DNA from: Thermoleophilaceae bacterium
Lineage (GTDB): Bacteria; Actinomycetota; Thermoleophilia; Solirubrobacterales; Thermoleophilaceae
Assembly (NCBI GenBank): GCA_040901445.1
Contig: JBBDYQ010000004.1
Span: 1 to 64,000, forward strand
Length of the DNA: 64,000 nt
Direction of reading: 5' to 3'
Shown here: positions 6,947 through 16,119 of the stretch, one piece after another
Numbering within the stretch: position 1 is the first letter of the stretch
Layout: every line of letters starts with the position of its first letter
Position numbers and translations under genes: made by a program
The notes under the pieces: model-generated
Database searches by the model: none
Told to the model about the DNA's origin: nothing
The model's input: the letters and a program-made list of their open reading frames with translations, nothing else

Positions 6947-8794
6947 TCAGCGCCGCTCGGGCAGAAGCAAGTACGACCCCGCGTACACGGTGTTCTCCAC
7001 CGGCTTGAGCACGGTCAGGTGGTTGGCGGTGTCCGCGGAGTAGAGCGCGATGCGCAGGCGGTGGCCGGGGCGGAAGCGCTTGGCCGTGGGCCAGACCTCG
7101 ATCTTGTAGTTCGTGCGCTCGCCGGCGCGGACCGGGCGCAGGTGCGCGCGGTCGTGGTAGGGCGTGGGGACGATCACCTCGCCGGTGGTGTCGTCCACCT
7201 GCGTGCGGGCGGGGTCGAGCTCGCGGTGGGAGGCGCGCAGGAAGCCGGACTGGATGAGGGTGGAGCGGCCGTCGGGCGACACCTCCGACAGCTTCACCAC
7301 GAAGTCCGTGTCGAGGTGGGGAGGGAACGTCTGCTCCGCGCCGAGAAGCGGCGCGTTCGTGCCGGCGTTCACGCCGGCGAGCGGCACGGTGCTCGCGTCC
7401 AGCGACAAGGTGATCGGGCCCTGCACCACCAGGTCCTCGTCCAGCGGCGGTGTGGAGAACGTGAGCCCCTTCCACTCGTCCTCGGCGGCCTGGTCGGCCT
7501 CGCGCTGGGGCACGCCCGCGGCGTTGTCCCACTTCGAGAACAGGTTCTCGCCCATGCCGGCGAGCGGGTTCCACGCCCACGAGCCGATGGCGCCGCCGGT
7601 CCCGGCCGCCGGCGCCGAGCGCGACAGCCCGCCACCCTCGGTCAGGTAGTGGCGCTCGAACTCGGTGCCGGGCGGCGGCCACGTGTCCGCGCCACGCCAC
7701 TCGCACGGCCCGTCGAGCGACTCCACCATCTCGCACCAGCTGATGCGCGGGCCGTCGAACCAGTCCGGTTGCGCCGCGCCGTCGAGCCAGTGGCGGTACC
7801 AGTCCACCAGCCGCGTGTCCCACGGCTGGTGGTCGAGGAAGTGCGAGCCGGTGTGGTTCCACGGGCCGATGACCGCATAGTTGGGGCCGCCGACCTCGCC
7901 GGCGGCCTCGAGCTCCAGCGAGCGCTGGACGGCCTGCACCTGGCCGCGCGTGAATGCGTCGTACCAGCCCTCGAGGTGGAACACCGGCAGGTCGAGCTGC
8001 TCCATGCGGTCGATGACCGAGGACGCGCGGTAGAAGGGGGAGTCGAACGGCCGGCCGAGGTAGGTGAGGAACATCGGGTCGTTGCGGGTGTGGTCCACGA
8101 TGGACCGCAGCGCCAGCTCCGGATCCGGGTTCGTCGTGAGGTCTGCGCCCTGTGCGTTGTAGGCGGTCGTGCCGCCCGACCAGATCACGCCGAACGAGCC
8201 GGTGAGGATGCCGCCGGTGTAGACGATGTCGCGGTAGAGGTCGGACAGGGCGCGCTGCGGGGCGATCGTCCTCAGGTGCGGCGGCGTGCCCTTGGGCGAG
8301 GTGGCGATGAGGTACTGGTTGATGCCCGAGTAGGAGCCGCCGAACATCCCGACCTCGCCGTTGCAGTGCTCGTATTCCGTGGCGAGCCACTCGATGGCGT
8401 CGTAGCCGTCCTCCTGCTCCTGCTCCAGGAACACGCCGTCGTACTCGCCTTCGGAGCCGCCCGTGCCGCGCGCGTCGAGCTCCATGAACACGAAGCCGCG
8501 GGCGGGGAAGGTGCCCGCTCCCTCCGCCGCGCGCGCCTCCTTGCGGTAGGGCGTCATCTCGAACAGGCACGGGAACGCCTGGCCGGCGGGCTGGTCCGCC
8601 TTGGGACGCGGGCGATGGATGTCGGCCACGAGGCGCGTGCCGTCGGGCATGGGCACCACCACGTTCTGCTCGACGATCACGTCGTAGGACGGCTCGGCGG
8701 TGGTCACGCCGGCGAGCGCCGGCGAGGCGTAGATCAGGCTTGCGGCCAGCGTGGCCGCGACGGCGGCACGGCATCCTCCCACGCGGGGGAGCAT
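6947..8794 (-). CDS. Secreted CocE/NonD (S15) family alpha/beta hydrolase
   Basis: A 615-residue exported serine hydrolase of the CocE/X-Pro dipeptidyl-peptidase family. Residues 1-28 form a signal peptide ending ASPALA. The catalytic domain starts at about residue 35 (VPMPDGTRLVADIHRP is typical). The nucleophile elbow is FGGSYSG near residue 155, inside the family block EVGMFGGSYSGINQYL. The C-terminal jelly-roll (LSLDAS, VKLSEVSPDGRSTLIQSG, NYKIEVWPTAKRFRPGHRLR) is the usual substrate-pocket domain. The family cleaves acylated esters and amides. The ATG at 8794 directly precedes the signal peptide. Substrate cannot be told from sequence. Confidence 0.9.
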   Translation of the reverse strand: MLPRVGGCRAAVAATLAASLIYASPALAGVTTAEPSYDVIVEQNVVVPMPDGTRLVADIHRPRPKADQPAGQAFPCLFEMTPYRKEARAAEGAGTFPARGFVFMELDARGTGGSEGEYDGVFLEQEQEDGYDAIEWLATEYEHCNGEVGMFGGSYSGINQYLIATSPKGTPPHLRTIAPQRALSDLYRDIVYTGGILTGSFGVIWSGGTTAYNAQGADLTTNPDPELALRSIVDHTRNDPMFLTYLGRPFDSPFYRASSVIDRMEQLDLPVFHLEGWYDAFTRGQVQAVQRSLELEAAGEVGGPNYAVIGPWNHTGSHFLDHQPWDTRLVDWYRHWLDGAAQPDWFDGPRISWCEMVESLDGPCEWRGADTWPPPGTEFERHYLTEGGGLSRSAPAAGTGGAIGSWAWNPLAGMGENLFSKWDNAAGVPQREADQAAEDEWKGLTFSTPPLDEDLVVQGPITLSLDASTVPLAGVNAGTNAPLLGAEQTFPPHLDTDFVVKLSEVSPDGRSTLIQSGFLRASHRELDPARTQVDDTTGEVIVPTPYHDRAHLRPVRAGERTNYKIEVWPTAKRFRPGHRLRIALYSADTANHLTVLKPVENTVYAGSYLLLPERR

Positions 8795-8809
8795 ACCCCC
8801 GCGCCGCGG

Positions 8810-9577
8810 CTAGTCGATCAGCCTCTCCTCCATCCGGTGCACCGCGACGCGCCACAGCACGACGGCGAACACCATGAGCGCCGCCACGCGGATGAGGTCG
8901 GTGGCCTCGAAGCCGAATGCCGAGCCGCGCACCAGCTCGACCAGATGGTGGAGCGGGTTGACCTGCGCGGCCCACTGGAACCCCTCGGGCAGGCCGTCGA
9001 TCGGGAAGAACGTGCCGGCCACGAGGAAGAGAGGCGTGATGACGAGCGTGGTGACGTAGTTGAACTGGTCGATCTTCGCCACGCTGGCCGCCACCGCGAT
9101 GCCGAACGCCGCGAACCCGAGCGCGGTGATGAAGGCGAACAGCGGCACGAGCAGCATCCCCGGCGCCGGATCCAGGCCGAAGGCCATCGTCACCAGCAGC
9201 GGGAAGCAGCCGAAGAAGCCGGAGCGGATGCCGATCCAGAGCATCTCCGCGGTCACGAGCTCCTCCACGTCCACCGGCGCGGCGAGAATGGCGTCGTAGG
9301 TGCGCTGAAAGCGCTCCTTGACGAAAGTGCCGAACATCGCCGGCAGCGCGCTGGAGAAGATCACCGCGGTGGCCACCATCCCGGTGCCCACGAACTCGAC
9401 GTAGTCGAGGCCGTCCACCCGGTCCACCACCGTGGCGCCCAGGCCGAGGCCGAAGGCCAGCAGGTAGACGATCGGCTCGAGCGTGCTGGAGAAGGTGGTG
9501 GCCTTCCAGAAGGTGCGGAAGTTGGCCACCTCGCGGCTCATGACGCCGGTGATGGCCGCGGGCTCGAGCCGGCGCAC
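8810..9577 (-). CDS. ABC-2 type transporter permease
   Basis: A 255-residue ABC-2 family membrane subunit with about six transmembrane helices (for example LEPIVYLLAFGLGLGATVV, LLVPLFAFITALGFAAFGIA, FNYVTTLVITPLFLVAGTFF). The LVAGTFFPIDGLP loop and the terminal ALMVFAVVLWRVAVHRMEERL are typical of DrrB/NodJ-like exporters. The GTG start at 9577 overlaps the stop codon of the ATPase gene by one base (TAGTG), so translation is coupled. With that ATPase it forms an efflux pump for a drug, lipid or polysaccharide; the substrate is not evident. Confidence 0.9.
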   Translation of the reverse strand: MRRLEPAAITGVMSREVANFRTFWKATTFSSTLEPIVYLLAFGLGLGATVVDRVDGLDYVEFVGTGMVATAVIFSSALPAMFGTFVKERFQRTYDAILAAPVDVEELVTAEMLWIGIRSGFFGCFPLLVTMAFGLDPAPGMLLVPLFAFITALGFAAFGIAVAASVAKIDQFNYVTTLVITPLFLVAGTFFPIDGLPEGFQWAAQVNPLHHLVELVRGSAFGFEATDLIRVAALMVFAVVLWRVAVHRMEERLID

Positions 9578-10527
9578 TACTCCGCCTCCTCGCCGGTGAG
9601 CAGCACGAAGACGTCCTCCAGCGACGCGGCGCGCCGGATCGCCTCCGGCGGGAACGCGCCCTCGGAGGCGCGCTCGGCGCCCACGATCGCGATGGCCGGG
9701 CCGGCGGGGCGCACGCGCAGTCCCTGGCGCTCGGCGGTGGCGCGCACCTCGGCCAGCCGGCCCGGCGGCCCGTAGAACTCCGCCGTCTCGCGCCCGGCGT
9801 GCTCGGCCACCAGCTCGGACGGCCGCCCGCGGGCGATGATCTTGCCGTGCGCCATCAGCGCCACCTCGTCGGCCAGGCGCTCGGCCTCCTCGATGTAGTG
9901 GGTGGACATGAGGATGGTCGCGCCCTCCTCGCGCAGCCCGTCGATGAGCGACCACATCTCCGTGCGGATCTGCGGGTCGAGGCCCACGGTGGGCTCGTCG
10001 AGCAGCAGCAGCCGCGGCCGGTGCACCAGCCCGCGCGCGAGCAGCAGGCGCCGTCGCATGCCGCCGGACAGCTTGTCCACGGCGTCGCGGCGGCGGCCCT
10101 GCAGCCGTGCGATGTCCAGCGCGCGGTCGACCGCCTCGCGCACGTCGGGCACGCGATAGAGACGCGCGAACACGGCGAGGTTGTCCTCCACCGTCACGTC
10201 CACGTCGAGGTTGTCGAGCTGGGGCACCACGCCCATCTCGGCGCGTGCCTCCTTCGAGCCGGCGGGAAGGTCGCGGCCGAGCACGCGCAGCTCGCCGCTG
10301 TCGGCGATCGCCTGCCCGGTGAGCAGCCTCATGGTGGTGGACTTGCCCGCGCCGTTGGGACCGAGCAGGCCGAGGCAGATGCCCTCGGGCACGTCCAGGT
10401 CGAGCCCGTCCACGGCGGTGATCGGGCCAAAGCGCTTGACCACGCCGCGAAGCTGGATCGCGGGCGCGGAAGCTCCCGCGCCCGCCGGCGCGGCCTCGGC
10501 GGGCTCCTTCTCGGCCAGGTCGGTCAC
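9577..10527 (-). CDS. ABC transporter ATP-binding protein (DrrA/CcmA-like)
   Basis: A 316-residue ATPase of the ABC-2 exporter. Walker A is GPNGAGKST near residue 57, the Q-loop is VVPQLDNLD, the signature is KLSGGMRRRLLLARG, Walker B is [13 protein letters not shown] and the H-switch is MSTHYIEEAERL. The C-terminal extension (about 245-316) with ASLEDVFVLLTGEE is characteristic of daunorubicin-resistance-type ATPases. A Pro/Ala-rich N-terminal tail precedes the domain. The GTG start at 10527 gives the full nucleotide-binding domain. It is operonic with the permease at 8810-9577. Confidence 0.92.
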   Translation of the reverse strand: MTDLAEKEPAEAAPAGAGASAPAIQLRGVVKRFGPITAVDGLDLDVPEGICLGLLGPNGAGKSTTMRLLTGQAIADSGELRVLGRDLPAGSKEARAEMGVVPQLDNLDVDVTVEDNLAVFARLYRVPDVREAVDRALDIARLQGRRRDAVDKLSGGMRRRLLLARGLVHRPRLLLLDEPTVGLDPQIRTEMWSLIDGLREEGATILMSTHYIEEAERLADEVALMAHGKIIARGRPSELVAEHAGRETAEFYGPPGRLAEVRATAERQGLRVRPAGPAIAIVGAERASEGAFPPEAIRRAASLEDVFVLLTGEEAE

Positions 10528-10693
10528 AGCGTGAGGGTACGGGGTCGGTGTGCCGGCATCGGTACGGAAGACCGCCCTATGCGGAAGAACTCATCGGTCC
10601 GGCACCGACCCAAGCCGCGGCCGGTGCCGGCGGGCCGCCGCGCGGGCGCAGCGGGGTGGCCAGCGCCCGGCGGGCAGTGTCCGCGGCCGCTGC

Positions 10694-10699
10694 GATACT
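10694..10699 (+). promoter_or_regulatory. -10 box of lipoprotein gene
   Basis: GATACT lies 7 bases before the GTG at 10707, as expected for a leaderless transcript. It supports that start over longer in-frame alternatives. Confidence 0.5.
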
Positions 10700-10706
10700 C
10701 GTCGGC

Positions 10707-11144
10707 GTGCCGCGCTTCGCGCTGATCGTGCTGGTGCCGCTCCTCGTGCTGGCCGGCTGTGGCGACGACGGGGTCAGCCGCGAGGACTACATCGCGGACG
10801 CCGACGCCCTCTGCGAGCGTCTCAACGAGCAGATCGAGGACGTGAACCAACCTCGGCCCACGAACCTGGGGGAGCTGCGGGAGCTCCTCGACGATGCGAT
10901 CGAGGTCACCCGCGAGGGCATCGCGGAGCTCGAGGAGCTCGACCCGCCCGAGGAGGTTGATGACGACGTCGACGACTTCCTCGACTCCGCCCGCGACCAG
11001 GAGCAGCTGCTGGAGAATGCGCGCGACGCGGGCTCATTCGAGGAGGGCGGACAGATCCTCCGTGAGCGGCTTCCGCCAGTCGCGGAGGCGCGGCGGGACG
11101 CCGCCGAGGAGATCGGGTTCGAGGAGTGCGGTAGGGGCTCGTGA
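10707..11144 (+). CDS. Small acidic lipoprotein, function unknown
   Basis: A 145-residue lipoprotein. Starting at the GTG at 10707, the N-terminus is a classic lipoprotein signal peptide: hydrophobic Ile/Leu/Val core and lipobox LAGC near residue 18. The frame is open further upstream, but that extension lacks coding character. The mature part is helical, Glu/Asp-rich (EDYIADADALCERLNEQIED, EELDPPEEVDDDVDDF) and has two further cysteines (DALC and FEEC), perhaps a disulfide. Similar short helical lipoproteins are common in actinobacteria without known function. It is divergent from the ABC exporter and convergent with the acetone-carboxylase-like genes. Confidence 0.75.
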   Translation: MPRFALIVLVPLLVLAGCGDDGVSREDYIADADALCERLNEQIEDVNQPRPTNLGELRELLDDAIEVTREGIAELEELDPPEEVDDDVDDFLDSARDQEQLLENARDAGSFEEGGQILRERLPPVAEARRDAAEEIGFEECGRGS

Positions 11145-11163
11145 TCCGGGGTGGGCGACAGTC

Positions 11164-13950
11164 TCACGGCAGCTGGCGCCCCAGCCAGCCGCGGTAGAAG
11201 CCCTCCACGTCCGGCAGGAACTCGTGCGTCACGGGGTAGCCGGGCGGCACCGCTTCGGTCTCGAGCTGGCGCCCGCAGGAGGGGCAGTGGAACTCGCGCA
11301 GCTCCATCCACTCCGGATCGGCGTGGCCCATCTTGGGATAGACCTCGCGCATCAGCTCGTCGCTGTCGCGCACGAACACGACGGCCTCCATCTTCCAGTT
11401 GGCGTCGTGGGCGCAGAGGTCATGGCCGCAGTCGCAGCGGATGACGAGCTCGCTTCCGGCGCGAACCACGTTCAGCCCCTCGCCGCACGGCAGCACGATC
11501 GGCTCCTCGTAGGGCACTCGCTCAGCGAGCACCGCGAGCCACTTGTCGAAGCGGTCCGGGTCCTTGAACCCCGACTGGATGTCCTTGACCTCGCGGCGCG
11601 AGAGCTTCTCGTCGGCGAGTGCGGCGAGTGTGCCGGCGTCGAGCCGGCTGCCGCCCGCGCCGGCGCCGCCCAGCGGACCGCCCTTGGGCTCCGAGGAAGC
11701 GAGGAACTCCGCGGCCGACTGCTCGGGCGTGACCTTGCCCGGCGCCGGCTTCGCCACCTCCACCGTGGGCGTGGCGGCCTCGTACTCGAAGTCCTCGGGC
11801 AGGTCCCAGAAGCCGCGGTACTCCGCCGCCCAGCGCGGCGATAGCTTCATCGACTCGGCGTACATCGAGCACACCGGCTCGACGAAGCCCTGCGCCAGCA
11901 CCCGCTCGCGCTGCTGCGCCCACCACTCGCGCGCCGGCCGGGCGCGATCGAGCCGGGCGCGCCGCGCGGCATCGCGGTCGGCGAGCGCGTACACCGACTC
12001 CGCGAAGCGCGGCAGCAGGTGCCCCTCGGACACGTCCCGCTCGACCGCCTCCGCGGGCCGCAGCAGGGGGTCGCCCAGGCCGCTGCCGCCCTTCATCACC
12101 GACAGGTAGAGGTCGCCGTGCTCGACCGGCTGCAGCGTGGTGAAGTTGTCGAGCTTGTACTCGCGCTCCCCCTCGATCTCCATGAGCGCGGGATGCTCGT
12201 AGTCGCCGTCGCACACGGGATAGGCCTCGCCGCGGGCTCCGCGCTCGAGCAGGTCCGCTCCGCGGATCGTGTGGATGTATGCGCACGCGCCCGGGTAGCC
12301 GCCGAACAGCCCCGGCGAGTTGAAGACCTTCCCCGTGCCGAGGTTCTGCACCTCCCAGAACGGGGTCTTCCACACCATGAACAGCGACTCGAACGACGAC
12401 CCGCCGCGGTGCCGCCCCGAGCCGCCCGACGATGCCTTGATCCGCCGCGACAGGTATACGAACGGCGAGATGAGCTCCCACATCTCGATGTCGCCCATGT
12501 CGCCCTCGGGGTTGAACATGGCCGCGCAGGTGTCGGTGCCGTCGAGCACGTACTTCGCGCCCATGCCCTGCGCGGCCACCTCGAAGTTCATGATCGCGCT
12601 GGAGTTGCCGTACTGGTCCACGCCGCCGCCCTGGAGCACGTTGCCGCTCACGGAGTAGGCGCCGATCACCTCCTCGATGAAGCCGCGCGACTGCAGCGCC
12701 CTGCTCAGGGTGCGCGGGAAGCCGGTGAACGACGGCTGCAGGAACGCCCAGGCGATCCCCGTGGACCCGCCGGCGTCGCCCAGGTTGGAGATCGTGCCCT
12801 CCGGGAAGTTGGTCTCGATCGCCAGGTAGGCGCCGTCGTTGACCTTGTCGTTGCAGATCAGCGTCTGGGTGAACTGCACCCAGATCGCGCCCTGCATCCC
12901 GGACGGCGTGCAGTTCATGGAGTGCCAGCCCCACGCGGAGCAGCCGTCGTAGTCCAGGGCGTAGGTGCCGTCGCCGCCGATGCGCACCTCGAATGGGGAG
13001 TGCATGAGGAAGTCGCGCCGCGCCCGCGCGGGCAGCTGCTGCTTGTCGGCGAAGGTCACGTCCATGAAGCCGGGGGAGCGGTAGCGGCCGGGCACCGTCA
13101 TCTCGCGGATGCGCGACTTGAAGGAGCGCCGCCCCTCCTCGATCACCTCGCGGGAGAACTGCTTGAAACGGTCCACGCCCTCTTCGAGGATCACCCGCTC
13201 CACCGCCTCGCGGATCATGTGGCAGCCCGCCAGGCGGGTCTTCTCGTCCAGCAGGTAGTACATCGGCGCGCGCGTCTGCAGCTCGCAGCGCTTGAGGTGC
13301 CACGCCGCCAGCTCGTCGCGCTCGCCGATCTTCATGCAGGGCAGGTCGATGCCGTCCTCGAGCCGGTTGGTGGGCCCCACCGGCACGCCGCCCGGAGTGG
13401 TGGCGCCGATGTCGAGCACGTGCGTGACGCCGCCCGCCCACGCCACCAGCTCGCCCTCCCAGAAGATCGGCACGAACGTCTGCACGTCGGCGTTGTGCAC
13501 GTCGCCGATGACGGGGTCGTTGTTGGCGAAGATGTCGCCCGGCCGGATGCCCGGGTTGCGCTCGTAGTCCTCGCGCACCATGTACTTGATGGCGTCCGAC
13601 ATGGTGTGGACGTGCACGATGATCCCGGTGGAGAGAGCGACCGAGTCGCCCTCCGGCGTGTAGAGCGCGAAGCACAGCTCGCCCAGCTCGCGCACGATCG
13701 GGGAGGCGCTGATGTTGAGAGCGGTCTCCCTTGCGGAGACGAGCCCGCCGCGCAGCCGGCTGAAGAGCTTCTCGTAGCCGATCGGGTCCGAGCTCATCAT
13801 GGCCAGGTCGCCGTCCAGGCCGTAGTAGGAGCCGGTCTCGGCGAACAGGCGCTCCGAGTCGGCGAGCATGTCCGTCAAGCGCTTGCCGTCCCGGCCGATG
13901 GCTTGGGCCTGCGGTTCCAGCTCCCTCGTGGAATCGATGATGGGATTCAT
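11164..13950 (-). CDS. Acetone carboxylase-like alpha-gamma fusion (HyuB + gamma zinc domain)
   Basis: A 928-residue protein. Residues about 1-735 are a HyuB/acetone carboxylase alpha-type subunit (SPIVRELGELCFALYTPEGD, NNDPVIGDVHNADVQ, GGDGTYALDYDG, GNVLQGGGVDQYGN, VMKGGSGLGDPLLRP). Residues about 775-928 match the separate gamma subunit of acetone carboxylase: RCDCGHDLCAH (C839, C841, C846), WKMEAVVFVRD, DPEWMELREF, CPSCGRQLE (C889, C892), PPGYPVTHEFLPD, WLGRQLP. These cysteines suit a metal site. Known acetone carboxylases carry these as two proteins; here they are one chain joined by a Gly/Ala-rich linker. It overlaps the beta-subunit gene by 4 bases (ATGA). The likely reaction is ATP-dependent carboxylation of a ketone; the exact substrate is inferred. 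Confidence 0.88.
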   Translation of the reverse strand: MNPIIDSTRELEPQAQAIGRDGKRLTDMLADSERLFAETGSYYGLDGDLAMMSSDPIGYEKLFSRLRGGLVSARETALNISASPIVRELGELCFALYTPEGDSVALSTGIIVHVHTMSDAIKYMVREDYERNPGIRPGDIFANNDPVIGDVHNADVQTFVPIFWEGELVAWAGGVTHVLDIGATTPGGVPVGPTNRLEDGIDLPCMKIGERDELAAWHLKRCELQTRAPMYYLLDEKTRLAGCHMIREAVERVILEEGVDRFKQFSREVIEEGRRSFKSRIREMTVPGRYRSPGFMDVTFADKQQLPARARRDFLMHSPFEVRIGGDGTYALDYDGCSAWGWHSMNCTPSGMQGAIWVQFTQTLICNDKVNDGAYLAIETNFPEGTISNLGDAGGSTGIAWAFLQPSFTGFPRTLSRALQSRGFIEEVIGAYSVSGNVLQGGGVDQYGNSSAIMNFEVAAQGMGAKYVLDGTDTCAAMFNPEGDMGDIEMWELISPFVYLSRRIKASSGGSGRHRGGSSFESLFMVWKTPFWEVQNLGTGKVFNSPGLFGGYPGACAYIHTIRGADLLERGARGEAYPVCDGDYEHPALMEIEGEREYKLDNFTTLQPVEHGDLYLSVMKGGSGLGDPLLRPAEAVERDVSEGHLLPRFAESVYALADRDAARRARLDRARPAREWWAQQRERVLAQGFVEPVCSMYAESMKLSPRWAAEYRGFWDLPEDFEYEAATPTVEVAKPAPGKVTPEQSAAEFLASSEPKGGPLGGAGAGGSRLDAGTLAALADEKLSRREVKDIQSGFKDPDRFDKWLAVLAERVPYEEPIVLPCGEGLNVVRAGSELVIRCDCGHDLCAHDANWKMEAVVFVRDSDELMREVYPKMGHADPEWMELREFHCPSCGRQLETEAVPPGYPVTHEFLPDVEGFYRGWLGRQLP

Positions 13951-16067
13951 CCCTGCACCTCCAGATGGAAGATCTGGTGCTGGTCCATCGTCGCTGCCCT
14001 GCCCGGCGGGATAGCGAAGGTCGTGGCGGAGTGCTCCACGATGGCCGGCCCGTCGATGCGGTGCCCGGCGTGCACCTCCTCGAGTTGGATCAGGTCCGTC
14101 TGCACGAAGCCCTTGCCCCAGTGCACCATCCGCGTGCCCTTCGTGGGCGGCGATCCCTGTTCCAGCTCCAGCTCCGGCAGCGCCGGCTTCTCCACCCCCA
14201 CCCGCCCGAGCACGATGGCGTGCGTGATGAGGTAGCCCAGCTCGGGCGAGCGGGCCGAGCGCGCATAGACCTTGCCGTAGGCCTCCTCGAACCCGGCGAT
14301 CAGCTCGTCCACCTGGGCGCCCTCGTCGAGCTCCATGTGCGGCGAGACGATCTCGATGTCGTTGAGCTGGCCGTAGTACTGCATCCGCACGAGGTGCGTG
14401 TACTCGATCTGCCCCGGCTCCACCCCCGACTTCGCGAACTCCTCCGCCACCCGCTCCTGCAGGCCCAGCCAGGCGCCCGTGACCATCATCCCGATGCCGG
14501 CCTTCTCGTCCTCGCCGTAGCCCGGCTCGATGGGCATGTCGATGGTCTGGTCGTAGCGGTACTCGAAGTCGGCGCAGGCGCAGCCGAACGCGCTGAAGCC
14601 GGCGGCCCAGGCCGGCACGAGCACGTCGCGGTACGTCACGCCCTCCGTGTAGCCCGCGACATGCAGCGGCCCGCCGCCGCCGTAGCAGAGCAGCGCGTAG
14701 TCGGCCGGGGAGTAGCCCTTGCCGAGGATGCGGCCCACGGCCTCGTTCTTCAGCGTCTGCTCGAACAGCGAGATCACCCCCGCGGCGGCGTCCTTCGTGC
14801 TCAGCCCGAGCGGCTTCGCGATCTGGCGCTCCACCTCGTGACGCGCGCGCTCTGGGTCGAGTTGTATGTCGCCTCCGAGGAAGTACTCAGGGTTGAGACG
14901 CCCCAGCACGACGTTCAAGTCAGTGACGGAGACCGTTTCGAGGTTTCCCCCGGGCCAGCAGACTCCGATGCGCGACCCCGCCGAGTCGGGTCCCAGCTCC
15001 GGGCGGTTGGAGTTGGGGTTCACGCGCACGAAGCTGCCGGTGCCCGCGCCGATCGAGTCGATCTTCACCAGCGGCATGGCCAGCACGAACCGCGCCACGT
15101 CCGGCGTCTGGGTGATCTCGAAGCGGCCGTCGGTGATGAGCGCGATGTCGAAGCTCGTGCCGCCGATGTCGGTGCAGAGCACGTTGCGCAGGTCCATCCG
15201 CTCCGCCAGCGCCTGCCCGCCCACCACGCCGCCGATCGGGCCCGACACCAGCGTGCGCGCCAGCTCCCTCGCCTCGATCGAGATGGTGCCGCCGTGGCTG
15301 GCCATCACGCGCAGCTCGAAGCCGGCGCCGGCGTCCTTGGTGCGGTCGCGGACGGCCTTCAGCGTGCCCCGGCTCGGCTCCGCGGCGTACGCCTCGATGA
15401 GCGTGGAGTTCAGGCGCGGCAGGTCGCGCCGCATGGGGTAGAGCTCGGAGGACAGGAACACGGGGATGGAGCCGTTGCCCTCCGCCAGGATCTCTCCCAC
15501 CCGGATCTCGTGCTCGGCGTTGCGGTAGGAGAACAGCAGCGACACCACGATGCCCTCGACGCCCGCCTCGCGCAGCTCCGCCGCCGCCTGGCGCACGTCC
15601 TCCTCCCGCAGCGGCAGCACCTCCTCCCCGAACACGTCGATGCGCCCGCGCACGCCCTTCATCAGGTCGCGCGGCACGAGTGGCTCGTTGTGGAAGTGCG
15701 TGGCCACGTGGAGCCTGTCGGAGTAGGGATAGCCGAGGTAGGTCTGGATCCCGCGCTCCAGGCGCAGGTAGTCCTCCTGCCCGTAGGAGACGATCGCGCC
15801 GATGCGCAGGCCCTTGCGCGACAGCAGCCGGTTGAGCATGGCCGTGCCGCTGAAGATCCCGCTCGCCACGCCGGGGAAGGCCGCCTCGGGGGTGGTGCCC
15901 CACTGCTCCAGGGCGTCGACCGAGGAGGCCATGAAGCCCTTCGACTCGTCGTCGGGCGTGGTCTGCGCCTTGCCCACGACGAACGAGCCCGTGTCGTCGA
16001 CGATGAACGTGTCGGTCATCGTGCCGCCGGCGTCGATGGCCAGCACACGCGCGTCTCTCGCTCCCAT
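13947..16067 (-). CDS. acxA: Acetone carboxylase-like beta subunit (HyuA family)
   Basis: A 706-residue HyuA-type ATPase subunit, about the length of acetone carboxylase beta (near 717). The N-terminal phosphate-binding motif is IDAGGTMTDTF, the second ATP-binding signature is CTDIGGTSFDIAL, and ASHGGTISIEARELARTLVS and VPAWAAGFSAFGCACADFEY are very close to acetone carboxylase rather than 5-oxoprolinase or hydantoinase. GKGYSPADYALLCYGGGGP closes the actin-like fold. It should activate ketone or bicarbonate with ATP for the partner subunit, encoded immediately downstream with a 4-base overlap. The HyuA at 56188 is a different subfamily. acxA names the family; the true substrate could be another small ketone. 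Confidence 0.85.
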   Translation of the reverse strand: MGARDARVLAIDAGGTMTDTFIVDDTGSFVVGKAQTTPDDESKGFMASSVDALEQWGTTPEAAFPGVASGIFSGTAMLNRLLSRKGLRIGAIVSYGQEDYLRLERGIQTYLGYPYSDRLHVATHFHNEPLVPRDLMKGVRGRIDVFGEEVLPLREEDVRQAAAELREAGVEGIVVSLLFSYRNAEHEIRVGEILAEGNGSIPVFLSSELYPMRRDLPRLNSTLIEAYAAEPSRGTLKAVRDRTKDAGAGFELRVMASHGGTISIEARELARTLVSGPIGGVVGGQALAERMDLRNVLCTDIGGTSFDIALITDGRFEITQTPDVARFVLAMPLVKIDSIGAGTGSFVRVNPNSNRPELGPDSAGSRIGVCWPGGNLETVSVTDLNVVLGRLNPEYFLGGDIQLDPERARHEVERQIAKPLGLSTKDAAAGVISLFEQTLKNEAVGRILGKGYSPADYALLCYGGGGPLHVAGYTEGVTYRDVLVPAWAAGFSAFGCACADFEYRYDQTIDMPIEPGYGEDEKAGIGMMVTGAWLGLQERVAEEFAKSGVEPGQIEYTHLVRMQYYGQLNDIEIVSPHMELDEGAQVDELIAGFEEAYGKVYARSARSPELGYLITHAIVLGRVGVEKPALPELELEQGSPPTKGTRMVHWGKGFVQTDLIQLEEVHAGHRIDGPAIVEHSATTFAIPPGRAATMDQHQIFHLEVQG

Positions 16068-16119
16068 GGCCTGACGCTATCTGGCTGGGGCCGCCGGGTT
16101 CGTCGGAGATTGCGCCGAG

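Noticed and set aside
11522-13675. Long Arg/Gly/Ala-rich open frames overlapping the acetone-carboxylase-like gene
   Set aside because: They are alternative-frame shadows of a gene with clear homology and third-codon GC bias.
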